Of a DNA stretch of 64,000 nucleotides, positions 18,593 to 28,212 are shown piece after piece. Origin of the DNA: Cytophagaceae bacterium (GTDB lineage: Bacteria > Bacteroidota > Bacteroidia > Cytophagales > Spirosomataceae); contig JAIXWQ010000009.1 of NCBI GenBank assembly GCA_027491195.1, forward strand, positions 248,001 through 312,000, written 5' to 3'. How positions within the stretch are numbered: the first letter of the stretch is position 1; each line of letters opens with the position of its first letter. The notes under the pieces are model-generated. The model saw only the letters and a list, made by a program, of their open reading frames with translations, was not told where the DNA came from and ran no database searches. A program made the position numbers and the translations under genes.

Positions 18593-19374
18593 AGCGTTTT
18601 CGCTTCGTTCCAATAGACATCCATTTCTGCCAAAGTCATCTCAGAAAGCGCCTTCCCATTCTCTGCTGCGCGCTTTTCGAGGTGCTGGAAGCGCTTGATG
18701 AACTTTTTATTCGTCCGCTCTACGGCCGTTTCTGGATTAATATCAATGAATCGAGCGAAGTTCACGAGACTGAAAATCAAATCCCCTAGTTCTCCTTCGG
18801 CCTCCGCTTTCCCTGCTTCATCTAATTCTTTGCCCACAAAAGTTTCCTTGAATTCGCCCAGCTCTTCCTCCACTTTCTCCCACACCTGCTCTTTTTCTTC
18901 CCAGTCAAAACCCGCACCGCGCGCCTTTTCTTGAATGCGCATCGCCTTCACGAGTGCTGGCAAAGATCCCGGAACGCCGCCTAAAACGGACTTATTCCCC
19001 TCCTTCAATTTCAAGGCTTCCCAGTTCTGCTTTACCTGCTCTTCGGTCTCAGCGACTACATCTCCGTAGATATGCGGATGGCGGCTGATGAGTTTTTCGC
19101 ACACGCCGTGCAATACGTCGCTGACATCGAAGGCCCCTTTTTCTGAGCCTATTTTACTGTAAAATACGAGGTGCAAGAAGATATCCCCCAGTTCCTTACG
19201 GATTTCAGGCAGGTCATTTTCCAAAATCGCATCGGAAAGCTCATAGGTCTCTTCGATGGTCAAATGGCGCAATGATTCCAGCGTCTGTTTCTTATCCCAA
19301 GGGCATTTTTCGCGTAGGTCATCCATGATGACGAGTAATCGGTCGAATGCCTCCGCGGCTTTGGGGTATTTCAT
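18589..19374 (-). CDS. mazG: Nucleoside triphosphate pyrophosphohydrolase
   Basis: A 261-residue all-alpha NTP-PPase with two MazG repeats. The first holds CPWDKKQTLESL, EETYEL and ELGDIFLHLVFY, supplying the ExxE and ExxD magnesium ligands. The second has ELGEFKE and ELGDLIFSLVNFAR. It hydrolyses NTPs to NMP and pyrophosphate, a nucleotide-pool cleaning role. It starts 2 bases after the GH16 gene stops, so the two are probably co-transcribed, although no functional link is apparent. Its 3' end overlaps galM by 4 bases. Confidence 0.93.
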   Translation of the reverse strand: MKYPKAAEAFDRLLVIMDDLREKCPWDKKQTLESLRHLTIEETYELSDAILENDLPEIRKELGDIFLHLVFYSKIGSEKGAFDVSDVLHGVCEKLISRHPHIYGDVVAETEEQVKQNWEALKLKEGNKSVLGGVPGSLPALVKAMRIQEKARGAGFDWEEKEQVWEKVEEELGEFKETFVGKELDEAGKAEAEGELGDLIFSLVNFARFIDINPETAVERTNKKFIKRFQHLEKRAAENGKALSEMTLAEMDVYWNEAKTL

Positions 19375-19376
19375 GA

Positions 19377-20234
19377 TTAAGGGTTCAGCGCGTAAACTCG
19401 AATGTAGTCGATTTGGAACTTATTAGGAAAAATCGTGTCATCCACACCCTTTTGTCCACCCCAGTTTCCACCGATCGCTAGGTTCATCAAGATATGTTGT
19501 TTCTTGTCAAAAGGCCATTGCTCCCAGCCACCCTTCGGATTTTTGAATTCAAAATATTGCTTGTCATCAATGAAAGCACGTACATAATCTGGTGTCCAGT
19601 CTATGCGGAAGTTGTGGAATTCGGTATCCCAATTTTCCAATACAGTCGTCGCCGTCTTCTGTGTATTGATGATGTGATTATATGCTTTCGTGTGAACGCT
19701 GGCATGAATAACGCCCGGATTGTAACCCACGTGCTCTAAGATATCAATCTCGCCATTGTCTGGCCAGTATTGTGTACCATAATCAGATTGACTTGCTAGC
19801 ATCCAAATCGCTGGCCAGTTTCCACGACCTGCTGGAATTTTCGCTCTCGCCTCTACGCGGCCATATAAAAAATCATTCTTCCCTTTTGTTACGATACGAG
19901 CGGAGGTGTAGGCACTCGAGCCTGACGTTTCCTTGATGGCCTCGATGGTTAAAATGCCATTTTCGATGTGCGCATTTTTGATATTGGCATTGGTATAATT
20001 CTGTAGTTCATTATTTCCCCAGCCACTATTTCCTACGTCATAACTCCATTTCGAAGCATCAGGCAGACCTTCCTTATCGAATTCATCAGCCCAAAACGGC
20101 GTCGTCGCAAAGGTATATTCTTTGGGAGGAGGAACAACAAAGTCGTTCATATTAATGGCAGGCTTTACAGGCTCTTCGGATTTACACGAAGTGAAAGTAC
20201 CGAGACTTAGGAATAGAATGGCAAGACGAAGCAT
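19377..20234 (-). CDS. GH16-family endo-beta-glucanase lipoprotein (laminarinase-like)
   Basis: A 285-residue glycoside hydrolase of family 16. The signal peptide ends in a lipobox FTSC with C17 as the lipid anchor. The catalytic signature [10 protein letters not shown] gives nucleophile E162, D164 and acid/base E167. WPAIWML (140-146) upstream and [18 protein letters not shown] downstream are typical of beta-1,3-glucanases. It would cleave laminarin-like beta-glucans at the cell surface. No SusCD pair or other polysaccharide genes adjoin it. It is the first gene of a pair with mazG. Confidence 0.9.
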   Translation of the reverse strand: MLRLAILFLSLGTFTSCKSEEPVKPAINMNDFVVPPPKEYTFATTPFWADEFDKEGLPDASKWSYDVGNSGWGNNELQNYTNANIKNAHIENGILTIEAIKETSGSSAYTSARIVTKGKNDFLYGRVEARAKIPAGRGNWPAIWMLASQSDYGTQYWPDNGEIDILEHVGYNPGVIHASVHTKAYNHIINTQKTATTVLENWDTEFHNFRIDWTPDYVRAFIDDKQYFEFKNPKGGWEQWPFDKKQHILMNLAIGGNWGGQKGVDDTIFPNKFQIDYIRVYALNP

Positions 20235-20295
20235 AGTGTTGATAGATTTTTCCCAAAAATAGTATTTCCTCCGGATTTATCCTCTCCAATATTCG

Positions 20296-20303
20296 TATAT
20301 TTC
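20296..20303 (+). promoter_or_regulatory. Probable -7 box of uvrB, nearly leaderless
   Basis: TATATTTC differs from TAnnTTTG only at the last base and ends three bases before the uvrB ATG, implying almost no 5' leader. Confidence 0.4.
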
Positions 20304-20306
20304 GGG

Positions 20307-22325
20307 ATGGATTTTAAACTGATTTCTTCTTATAAACCTACCGGTGATCAACCCGAGGCAATTCGGCAATTAGTCGAGGGGGTAAAGAAGGAAGAGCAGG
20401 CACAAACGTTACTAGGTGTGACAGGTTCCGGAAAGACCTTCACGATCGCGAATGTGATTCAGCAGACGAACAAGCCTACGCTGATTTTGAGCCATAACAA
20501 GACACTGGCCGCCCAATTATACGGGGAATTCAAGTCCTTTTTTCCGGAAAATGCGGTCGAGTATTTCATCTCCTATTACGATTATTACCAGCCCGAGGCC
20601 TTCATCGCCTCCACGGGTACGTACATAGAAAAAGACCTCTCTATTAACCAGGAGATCGAAAAATTACGTTTAGCTACGACCTCTTCGTTGATGTCTGGCC
20701 GCCGCGACATCATTGTGATTGCTTCCGTTTCCTGCATTTATGGTATGGGAAATCCGGATGAATACCGGAACTCGATCATGCGCGTGGCCGTGGGAGATGT
20801 TATCTCGCGTAACCAGTTTTTATTCCGCTTAGTCGAGATTTTGTATGCGCGGACGGAAGGCGAATTTTTGCGCGGAACGTTCCGTGTGAAGGGCGACACG
20901 GTGGATATTTTCTTGGCCTATGCGGACTTTGGCTATCGCTTTGTGTTTTTTGGCGATGAGATCGAGGAGATTCACCGCATCGATCCTTGGTCAGGTAAAA
21001 AGATTTCATCGGAGACGATGGTGGCCGTTTTCCCGGCGAACCTGTTCGTGACGGGTCGCGAGACCTTGAACAATGCCATCTCCCATATCCAGGAGGATTT
21101 AGTGAACCAGATTTCGTATTTCGGTCGCGAAGGTCGATTGACTGAAGCGGAGCGGATTAAGCAACGTACGGAGTTTGACCTGGAGATGATGCGTGAGTTA
21201 GGTTATTGCTCGGGTATCGAGAATTATTCGAGGTATTTTGACCAAAGAAAATCCGGCCAGCGCCCCTTCTGTCTTTTGGACTTCTTCCCAGACGACTTCT
21301 TGATGGTCGTGGACGAAAGCCACGCCACGATGCCCCAAATCCGTGCGATGTATGGTGGTGACCGCTCCCGCAAAGAATCTTTAGTCGAATACGGCTTCCG
21401 TTTGCCTTCGGCGATGGACAACCGCCCCTTGAAATTTGATGAATTCGAAGACTTAATCGGCCAAACCATCTTCGTCTCCGCCACCCCATCCGACTACGAA
21501 TTGCGTCGCTCGGAAGGTGTTGTGGTTGAGCAGATTATTCGGCCTACAGGGCTTTTGGACCCATTAATCGAAGTCCGTCCTACGAAAAACCAAATCGATA
21601 ATTTACTCGAAGAGGTTTACGATCGCATTAAGAAAAATGAGCGTGTCTTAATCACGACGCTGACGAAGCGGATGGCGGAAGAACTTTCGAAGTACCTCGA
21701 CCGCGTGGGAATCAAATGCCAGTACATTCACTCGGAGGTGAAAACGCTGGAACGTGTCGAAATACTCCGCAATCTACGTTTAGGCGTCATCGATGTATTA
21801 GTAGGCGTGAACTTATTGAGAGAAGGCTTGGACTTACCGGAGGTTTCTTTAGTTGCGATTATGGATGCGGACAAAGAAGGATTCTTGCGTGATATTCGTT
21901 CACTGATTCAGACCATCGGTCGTGCGGCACGTAATGAAAATGGCAAGGTGTTGATGTACGGGGATAAGATCACGGGTTCAATGGAACTCGCGATTTCCGA
22001 GACAAACCGCCGCCGCGCCATCCAAATGGCCTATAACGAGAAGCACGGGATTACGCCCAAAACGATTTGGCGTTCGCACGACGAGATCATGGAGCAAACC
22101 TCCATCGCAGATCGCATGGCGAAACCGACGAAGAATTACACGATTCACCCAGATCAAGCTCCAGTCGCAGCAGATCCATTATTAGCGTACATGAAACCGG
22201 CAGAGCTGAAAAAGCAATCCGAAACCATCCGAAAAGAGATGGAGAAAGCAGCGCGTGATCTTGATTTCCCATTAGCCGCGCGTCTTCGCGATGAACTAGC
22301 GGTGATCGATTCGATGCTGGTCTAA
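20307..22325 (+). CDS. uvrB: Excinuclease ABC subunit B
   Basis: A 672-residue DNA-damage-verifying helicase of nucleotide excision repair. Visible are Walker A GVTGSGKT near 38-45, the damage-probing beta-hairpin block [15 protein letters not shown]-box equivalent VVDESHA, ATPSDYE, the helicase motif [29 protein letters not shown], and the C-terminal UVR motif near [23 protein letters not shown] that contacts UvrC. Length is normal. The last 30 bases overlap the convergent pxpC gene. Confidence 0.97.
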   Translation: MDFKLISSYKPTGDQPEAIRQLVEGVKKEEQAQTLLGVTGSGKTFTIANVIQQTNKPTLILSHNKTLAAQLYGEFKSFFPENAVEYFISYYDYYQPEAFIASTGTYIEKDLSINQEIEKLRLATTSSLMSGRRDIIVIASVSCIYGMGNPDEYRNSIMRVAVGDVISRNQFLFRLVEILYARTEGEFLRGTFRVKGDTVDIFLAYADFGYRFVFFGDEIEEIHRIDPWSGKKISSETMVAVFPANLFVTGRETLNNAISHIQEDLVNQISYFGREGRLTEAERIKQRTEFDLEMMRELGYCSGIENYSRYFDQRKSGQRPFCLLDFFPDDFLMVVDESHATMPQIRAMYGGDRSRKESLVEYGFRLPSAMDNRPLKFDEFEDLIGQTIFVSATPSDYELRRSEGVVVEQIIRPTGLLDPLIEVRPTKNQIDNLLEEVYDRIKKNERVLITTLTKRMAEELSKYLDRVGIKCQYIHSEVKTLERVEILRNLRLGVIDVLVGVNLLREGLDLPEVSLVAIMDADKEGFLRDIRSLIQTIGRAARNENGKVLMYGDKITGSMELAISETNRRRAIQMAYNEKHGITPKTIWRSHDEIMEQTSIADRMAKPTKNYTIHPDQAPVAADPLLAYMKPAELKKQSETIRKEMEKAARDLDFPLAARLRDELAVIDSMLV

Positions 22326-23159
22326 TTTCAAGGCACACACATTCCGAACTTGTTGCAAGTAATTTTGCTGTAGAATCCACTCGTATTCAGCCGTCATCGC
22401 GTCTGTCATCGTAAAGCGGACGCTATCTCCTGGCCCCATTTGCGCTAGTCGTGGCAAATCCGCCGAAATGACATGGCCTATGCGAGGATAGCCTCCGGTG
22501 GTTTGGTGCGCCGCCATTAAGACGACTAATTGCCCTGAGGGGAGGAGTTGAATGGTTCCTGCGGTCACGGCACTGGATAACATCGTCGCCGAGGAAACCG
22601 TTTTCATCGGTTCTTGAACAAGCTGATAACCCATGCGATTCGACGTCGCGGAAATGGCGAAATCCTTGCTTAATATTAGCTGTTGCGAACAAGCCTTCAA
22701 ATGATCCCACTCTCTTCCGCACAGAATTCGAATCGGATCTTGGCTTGGGGCATCTTCGGGTCCCATGGACCAAGGCATAATTTTAACTCGTGAGACTTTC
22801 TCGTCTTTTAATTCCTTTGCGGCAATGTAAACGCGTTTACCTGAAACCGGTTTTTTACAGCTGATAATCGCTCCCGGCGGAACTTTGATGGGCTGGTTCA
22901 TTGGAACTTCGACGTTATCGATGCAAGCCGTGAAGTCGGCGCCACAAACAGCAATCAAGGTGCTCGTTTCGAATTGAAAAACGCCAGCCGGGAAGTGCAT
23001 TTCCAAAGCCTTGTCATAGACATCGTTTCCTACCAAAGCGTTCGCCAATTGCAAAGAAAAGGTGTCCATGGCTCCTCCAGGTGGAATGCCCTCGTGCTGC
23101 AGGCCGTAGATAGGTAGGCTTTGCCAAGAATCCAATAAACCTTTCTTGATCAGTTTCAT
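22296..23159 (-). CDS. pxpC: 5-oxoprolinase subunit C (KipA/biotin-dependent carboxyltransferase family)
   Basis: A 287-residue protein of the AHS2/KipA family. ATG 23159 was chosen because it gives the family start [13 protein letters not shown] and overlaps the pxpB stop as ATGA. An upstream in-frame start would lie well inside pxpB. Family blocks seen are [44 protein letters not shown] and [14 protein letters not shown]. With PxpB and PxpA it hydrolyses 5-oxoproline to glutamate using ATP. No pxpA adjoins. The 3' end overlaps uvrB by 30 bases. Confidence 0.88.
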   Translation of the reverse strand: MKLIKKGLLDSWQSLPIYGLQHEGIPPGGAMDTFSLQLANALVGNDVYDKALEMHFPAGVFQFETSTLIAVCGADFTACIDNVEVPMNQPIKVPPGAIISCKKPVSGKRVYIAAKELKDEKVSRVKIMPWSMGPEDAPSQDPIRILCGREWDHLKACSQQLILSKDFAISATSNRMGYQLVQEPMKTVSSATMLSSAVTAGTIQLLPSGQLVVLMAAHQTTGGYPRIGHVISADLPRLAQMGPGDSVRFTMTDAMTAEYEWILQQNYLQQVRNVCALKLDQHRIDHR

Positions 23160-23785
23160 GCAGTTATGGGGATAAAACGGACGCGATCCCCCGCCTTGAA
23201 ATGGGGAATCTGGGCAGTGCGACCGATAATTTGCCAGCCCCCGGGAGAAGCGCACGGGTAAATGCCGGTTTGGTTGCCGGCTAGGCCGATGTCTCCGGCT
23301 TGAATGCTGGCGGGGTTATCTTTACGAGACACGGTAATTCGTTCGTCCGTGGTTCCCATGTAGGCGAATCCGGGCAAGAAGCCGAGGAAGAAAACGGAGT
23401 ATATTTTTTCGCTGTGAATGGCTATGACCTCTTTTTCGGTTAGTCCACAAGCGGAGGCCACGGCTGCTAAATCTGGCCCTGAATAGTCGCAGGGGATTTC
23501 GTGGAGGCGTCCTTCCATGGCCGGCGAAGTGAATGGCTGGGCTAATTTTTCTTCGATCAGCGTCTTCATTCCGGATAAGCCCTGAAAGCGACTTGCCACA
23601 TAACCTAAATCGAAGACGATGGTCAGGCTAGCATAGGCTGGAATTAAGTCCAAAGTCCCAGGAAGTGGCTCGGATTGAAACTGATAAAAGCGCTTGATGA
23701 CCTCCTCGTGCAATTCCTCACTGATTTCGTTGCCGAATTCGATCGTGAGCGCGCTATCGCCTAATTCGTAGATTTGAGGGATCAT
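23156..23785 (-). CDS. pxpB: 5-oxoprolinase subunit B (KipI family)
   Basis: A 209-residue AHS1/KipI-family protein with the family blocks GDSALTIEFG, PAYASLTIVFD, SVFFLGFLPGFAYMG and the C-terminal GSxxLAGNQTGIYP-type region (DIGLAGNQTGIYPCASPGGWQIIGRT). It is the upstream partner of pxpC and the two reading frames overlap by 4 bases. Since gamma-glutamyl turnover generates 5-oxoproline, it connects loosely in metabolism with ggt at 4.2-5.9 kb. The promoter lies in the 47-base gap shared with the divergent DUF1684 gene. Confidence 0.88.
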   Translation of the reverse strand: MIPQIYELGDSALTIEFGNEISEELHEEVIKRFYQFQSEPLPGTLDLIPAYASLTIVFDLGYVASRFQGLSGMKTLIEEKLAQPFTSPAMEGRLHEIPCDYSGPDLAAVASACGLTEKEVIAIHSEKIYSVFFLGFLPGFAYMGTTDERITVSRKDNPASIQAGDIGLAGNQTGIYPCASPGGWQIIGRTAQIPHFKAGDRVRFIPITA

Positions 23786-23832
23786 AGGGTATATTTCTAA
23801 GGTAATTTAGTATTTTTAGGCAAATATCTTGT

Positions 23833-24648
23833 ATGAAAAAGGCCTTAATTTTTTTATTGCTCCTTAGCGTATTCTCAGCGAAGTCTCAGGACGATTATGC
23901 TGATTTTTATGCCAAAAGAGAGGCGAGCCTCAAGTCCGAAAATGGCTGGTTGAATTTAGCCGGCTTGTTTTGGCTGAAGGAAGGCGAAAACACGATCGGT
24001 GGCGCTGAATCGAATGACTTTGTTTTTCCTCATGCGGAGGCGACTTTGGGCAAGGTCATCCTTCAAAAAAATCAAGTGCTTTATAATGGGCAGGTCATCT
24101 TTCCTTATTCTGGGCCTAAGCCTACCGTCATTTCACATCAATCGCTTCGCTGGTTTATCATTCAACGCGGCGATAAATTTGCCATTCGTTTACGGGATTT
24201 AGAGGGAGAATACCTCAAAGCTTTCCACGGAATCGAACATTTCCCAGCGGATACGAAGTGGAAAATCAAGGCGAAATTCATTCCTACTGCGGGCAAAAAA
24301 GTCACCATCATCGACATTACGGGTCGCTCTTACCAAGAGGATTCACCCGGTTTATTGGAGTTTGTGATGTATGGCAAAACCTATCGCCTAGAGGCAGGGC
24401 CGGGAGAGACGAAGGAGGATTTCTTTGTGGTTTTTGGCGATGCAACGAATAAAACATCGACCTATGGCGGAGGCCGTTTTCTAGATACCAAAGGATTTAA
24501 TGCGGACGGAACCGTGACGCTCGATTTCAATAAGGCTTACAATCCGCCGTGTGCTTTCACGCCATTCGCGACTTGTCCACTGCCGACGAAGGAGAATAAA
24601 TTGACTTTGGCCATTCCGGCGGGCGAAAAAAATGCGGGACATCATTAA
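23833..24648 (+). CDS. DUF1684-domain exported protein
   Basis: A 271-residue protein with an N-terminal signal peptide ending SAKSQ. NGWLNLAGLFWLKEGENTIGG (36-56) and the C-terminal DFNKAYNPPCAFTPFATCPLP with two conserved cysteines are hallmarks of DUF1684. The biochemical function of the family is not established. It is followed after one base by the NagX-like membrane gene, so the pair is probably an operon. Confidence 0.85.
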   Translation: MKKALIFLLLLSVFSAKSQDDYADFYAKREASLKSENGWLNLAGLFWLKEGENTIGGAESNDFVFPHAEATLGKVILQKNQVLYNGQVIFPYSGPKPTVISHQSLRWFIIQRGDKFAIRLRDLEGEYLKAFHGIEHFPADTKWKIKAKFIPTAGKKVTIIDITGRSYQEDSPGLLEFVMYGKTYRLEAGPGETKEDFFVVFGDATNKTSTYGGGRFLDTKGFNADGTVTLDFNKAYNPPCAFTPFATCPLPTKENKLTLAIPAGEKNAGHH

Positions 24649-24649
24649 T

Positions 24650-25870
24650 ATGGAGAACAAACGACTTTTATCGATTGACATTTTCCGCGGACTCACGGTC
24701 ATTCTGATGACGATCGTGAACAATCCGGGGGATTGGGGGCACATTTATGCGCCTTTAGAGCACGCGGAGTGGCATGGCTATACCTTGACGGATCTCGTTT
24801 TTCCGTCCTTCCTTTTCATCGTGGGGATTTCGACGGTTCTTTCGAAGCCTTCTGAGGATCAATTATGGAAGATTTTCAAACGCGCTCTGCGGATATTTTT
24901 GCTAGGTCTTTCGCTAAGTTTTTTCTCCAAAATCCACGCCGGCGACTTTACGCTGGTCGTTCGCTTGCTCGCGATGGCGGCTGCAACCGTGGCCTTTTTA
25001 GGGGATTATTCTTTGAAGAAGCAGTTTTGGGTGGCCGTGGGTGCTTTTGTGTTGATGATAGGCCTCTGCTTTTCTGGTTTGACTGATTTCGAGCATGTGC
25101 GTATTCCTGGAGTCTTGCAGCGGATCGCAGTGGTGTATTTGCTCGTGGGATTATTGCATTTTTATGCCTCTCTTCGAATTCAGATCGTTGTTTTTATCGC
25201 TAGCCTTGTAGGCTATTGGGCCTTGATGCATTTCGTGGAGGTGCCTGGTATCGGTGCAGCTAACCTGGAGGAGAATAAGAACTTAGCGGCTTGGTTAGAT
25301 AATTATTTGTTGGAAGGACATCTTTGGGCGAGCTCGAAGACGTGGGATCCGGAAGGAATTCTCAGCACGTTGCCGGCGGTCGCGACGGGATTAGCGGGAT
25401 TGTTTGCGGGTAGGTATTTGCAGGGGAGTCCGAAGGGAATTAGTCCGAAGGCGGCTGTTTTGTTTGCTGTTGGTGCAATGGCACTTGTGGCGGGGACCAT
25501 TTGGGGTTGGTATTTCCCGATTAACAAGGCTTTGTGGACGAGTTCTTATGTGCTGGTTGCGGCGGGTTGGGATCTTTTATTGCTCGCCGTTTTGCAGGCG
25601 ACGATTCGTTCTGATAAGTATTGGAAGCCGGTTTTGATCTTTGGGATGAACCCGATGTTAGTGTTTTTCTTCTCAGGGATTATCCCCAGGGTTTTGGGAA
25701 TGATCAAAATAGGAGAGGATGGCCTAACTTCTTGGATTTATTCGCAAGGAATAGAACCTCTTTTTGCGGATAAAATCAATGCCTCACTCGCGGGAGCGCT
25801 GATTTATGTGGTGATTTGGGCGGGGATTTTGGCCTTCTTCGACTCCCGAAAAAGATACTATAAAGTCTAA
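24650..25870 (+). CDS. Multi-helix membrane protein, NagX/heparan-alpha-glucosaminide acetyltransferase-like (DUF5009/DUF1624)
   Basis: A 406-residue integral membrane protein with about ten helices. ATG 24650 was chosen over an in-frame ATG 18 bases upstream that lies inside the previous gene. The signature RLLSIDIFRGLTVILMTIVNNPG is that of the family containing human HGSNAT and bacterial NagX, with the NNPGDWGHIYAPLEHAEWHG loop and FPSFLFIVGIS. Such proteins are thought to move an acetyl group across the membrane onto an amino sugar or to carry amino sugars; the role here is inferred. It is coupled to the DUF1684 gene. Confidence 0.85.
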   Translation: MENKRLLSIDIFRGLTVILMTIVNNPGDWGHIYAPLEHAEWHGYTLTDLVFPSFLFIVGISTVLSKPSEDQLWKIFKRALRIFLLGLSLSFFSKIHAGDFTLVVRLLAMAAATVAFLGDYSLKKQFWVAVGAFVLMIGLCFSGLTDFEHVRIPGVLQRIAVVYLLVGLLHFYASLRIQIVVFIASLVGYWALMHFVEVPGIGAANLEENKNLAAWLDNYLLEGHLWASSKTWDPEGILSTLPAVATGLAGLFAGRYLQGSPKGISPKAAVLFAVGAMALVAGTIWGWYFPINKALWTSSYVLVAAGWDLLLLAVLQATIRSDKYWKPVLIFGMNPMLVFFFSGIIPRVLGMIKIGEDGLTSWIYSQGIEPLFADKINASLAGALIYVVIWAGILAFFDSRKRYYKV

Positions 25871-25935
25871 TTTCATAGGGCAAATCCGGGCTTAATTTCG
25901 TATTTTTACAGCCCTTATTGATTAGCCCAAAACAG

Positions 25936-28212
25936 ATGGATTACCTAGCTGGCCTGAACGAGCCTCAACGAAAAGCAGTCGAACATATTGATGGTCCTTT
26001 GATGATCATCGCCGGCGCCGGATCTGGAAAGACCCGCGTGCTGACGTATCGTACGGCACATTTGATTGAGAAAGGTGTGGATCCATTTGCGATCTTGCTG
26101 TTGACCTTTACGAACAAAGCGGCAGGCGAGATGCGTCACCGTATCGAGTCGGTGATCGGGAATGCGGCGAAGAACATTTGGATGGGTACGTTTCACTCGA
26201 TTTTTGCCAAAATTCTTCGTTTCGAAGGCGAACGCCTCGGCTACACCTCGAACTTCTCCATCTACGATACCGACGATTCGAAATCATTAATCCGCGCGCT
26301 GATTAAAGAGAAGAATTTAGACGATAAAGTATACAAAGTAAACCTGGTTTTAAACCGCATCTCGAATGCGAAAAACCGCTTAATCGGTCCAGCTCAATAT
26401 ACCGGATCTTCCATTTTAGCCGAAGAAGATCGCCTGGCTCGCATCCCAGCGATGGGCGAATTATACCAACTCTACTGCGCACGCTGCTTTGCGGCGAATG
26501 CGATGGACTTTGATGATTTGTTATTCCAAACAAACATCCTTTTCCGCGACCATTTGGACGTATTGAACAAATACCAACACAAGTTCAAGCACGTGATGGT
26601 GGATGAGTTTCAGGATACGAACGTGTCTCAATATTTAATCACAAAGAAACTGTCTGCGGTGAATCGCAACATCTGTGTGGTGGGTGACGATGCGCAGTCC
26701 ATTTATGCCTTCCGTGGCGCGGATATCCAGAATATCCTGAATTTCGAGCGTGATTATTCGGACTTGGTGACCATTAAATTAGAAGAGAATTACCGTTCGA
26801 CGAAGGCCATTGTGGCCGTCGCGAATTCGATTATCTCTCGCAATAAGAATCAATTGAAGAAAGACGTCTTCACTTCGAACGAGGATGGAGATGATATCGA
26901 AATCATTCGTGCTTCGAGTGATAACGAAGAGGGTCGTATGATTGCTTCGACGATTTTCGAGGCAGCTCAGAAAGAGAATTTGACTTGGTCTGATTTCGCC
27001 ATTTTGTACCGTACGAATGCGCAATCACGTTCTTTTGAGGAGGCCTTACGTCGTCTTAATATCAAGTACCGTATCATCGGTGGCGTTTCTTTCTACCAAC
27101 GCAAGGAGATCAAGGACGTGTTAGGCTACCTACGTTTTACGGTGAACCAAAACGATGAGGAGGCTTTCAAGCGCATCATCAACTTGCCAAAACGTGGTAT
27201 CGGTGACACGACCATCGCTAAGATTGTGGTGACGGCAGCGGAAAACAATGTGCCGGTTTGGGACATCGTTTCGAACATTGGGCAATTTCAAGCGGCACGT
27301 GGAAGTGCGGGAATCGAGGCTTTCTCTGATTTGATCAAGTCCTTCAAATTGATGGTCGAGGTTGAGAAAAAAGATGCTTATGAGGTGGCGAACCACGTGG
27401 CGAAAGCCTCAGGTTTATTGCGCGAATTGTATGAAGACAAGACGGTAGAGGGTTTAGCACGCTACCAAAACTTACAAGAATTACTGAATGCCATCAAGTC
27501 CTTCGTGGACAATCCGGAAAACGAGGACAAGTCACTTGCGACCTTCTTGCAATCCGTTTCCCTGTTAACAAACGCTGATGCGGACGAAGATCCGGCCGAT
27601 CGCGATAAGGTAACCATGATGACGATTCACTCGGCGAAGGGTTTGGAGTTTAATCGCGTCTTCTTGGTGGGATTAGAGGAGGATTTATTCCCATCCCAAA
27701 TGATGTTGCAATCCCAGCAGGACCTGGAAGAAGAGCGTCGCTTGTTTTATGTGGCGGTGACTCGGGCAGAGAAGAAGTTAATGATTTCCTATGCGGAATC
27801 GCGCTACCAATTTGGTCGATTGAAGGCTTGTGAGCCGAGTCGTTTCTTGAATGAATTAGATCCGAACTTTGTGAAAATGGCGAAGCCTGCCGGCGCTCGC
27901 AAGGAAGTGGCTAGCTTCCGTCCCGTTCAGAAAACAGGTTTCACGGCTAAACCAGCTCCATCAGCTGCACAGTTAATTCAAAAACCAACGACGAATACGA
28001 ATTACCAGCACGTGGTTTCCACGAACTTTCAGGCAACGGATGCGCTCGCTTTAGCAGCCGGTCAAAAAGTCGAACACGCTAAATTCGGTTTCGGCCTCAT
28101 TAAACGAATCGAAGTTAATGGCGCGGAGCGGAAAGCGGTGATTGATTTTGAAAAAGGGGTAGGCGAGAAGACGCTTTTATTGAGCTTCGCGAAACTGATG
28201 GTGGTAAGCTAA
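25936..28212 (+). CDS. ATP-dependent 3'-5' DNA helicase, UvrD/PcrA type
   Basis: A 758-residue SF1A helicase. ATG 25936 gives the usual start MDYLAGLNEPQRKAVEH; a TTG six codons upstream is less likely. Motifs in order are Q-motif LNEPQRKAV, Walker A GAGSGKT, TFTNKAAGEM (Ia), VDEFQDTN (II), GDDAQSIYAFRGA (III), ENYRST (IV), MTIHSAKGLEF (V) and VAVTRAEKKL (VI). A C-terminal Tudor-like segment (VEHAKFGFGLIKRIEVNG) is typical of PcrA and may bind RNA polymerase. A TATTTTTA box lies about 28 bases upstream of the start. Confidence 0.94.
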   Translation: MDYLAGLNEPQRKAVEHIDGPLMIIAGAGSGKTRVLTYRTAHLIEKGVDPFAILLLTFTNKAAGEMRHRIESVIGNAAKNIWMGTFHSIFAKILRFEGERLGYTSNFSIYDTDDSKSLIRALIKEKNLDDKVYKVNLVLNRISNAKNRLIGPAQYTGSSILAEEDRLARIPAMGELYQLYCARCFAANAMDFDDLLFQTNILFRDHLDVLNKYQHKFKHVMVDEFQDTNVSQYLITKKLSAVNRNICVVGDDAQSIYAFRGADIQNILNFERDYSDLVTIKLEENYRSTKAIVAVANSIISRNKNQLKKDVFTSNEDGDDIEIIRASSDNEEGRMIASTIFEAAQKENLTWSDFAILYRTNAQSRSFEEALRRLNIKYRIIGGVSFYQRKEIKDVLGYLRFTVNQNDEEAFKRIINLPKRGIGDTTIAKIVVTAAENNVPVWDIVSNIGQFQAARGSAGIEAFSDLIKSFKLMVEVEKKDAYEVANHVAKASGLLRELYEDKTVEGLARYQNLQELLNAIKSFVDNPENEDKSLATFLQSVSLLTNADADEDPADRDKVTMMTIHSAKGLEFNRVFLVGLEEDLFPSQMMLQSQQDLEEERRLFYVAVTRAEKKLMISYAESRYQFGRLKACEPSRFLNELDPNFVKMAKPAGARKEVASFRPVQKTGFTAKPAPSAAQLIQKPTTNTNYQHVVSTNFQATDALALAAGQKVEHAKFGFGLIKRIEVNGAERKAVIDFEKGVGEKTLLLSFAKLMVVS

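Noticed and set aside
25918-25936. TTG start for the UvrD/PcrA helicase
   Set aside because: ATG 25936 gives the usual family N-terminus. The TTG codon is near the presumed transcription start.
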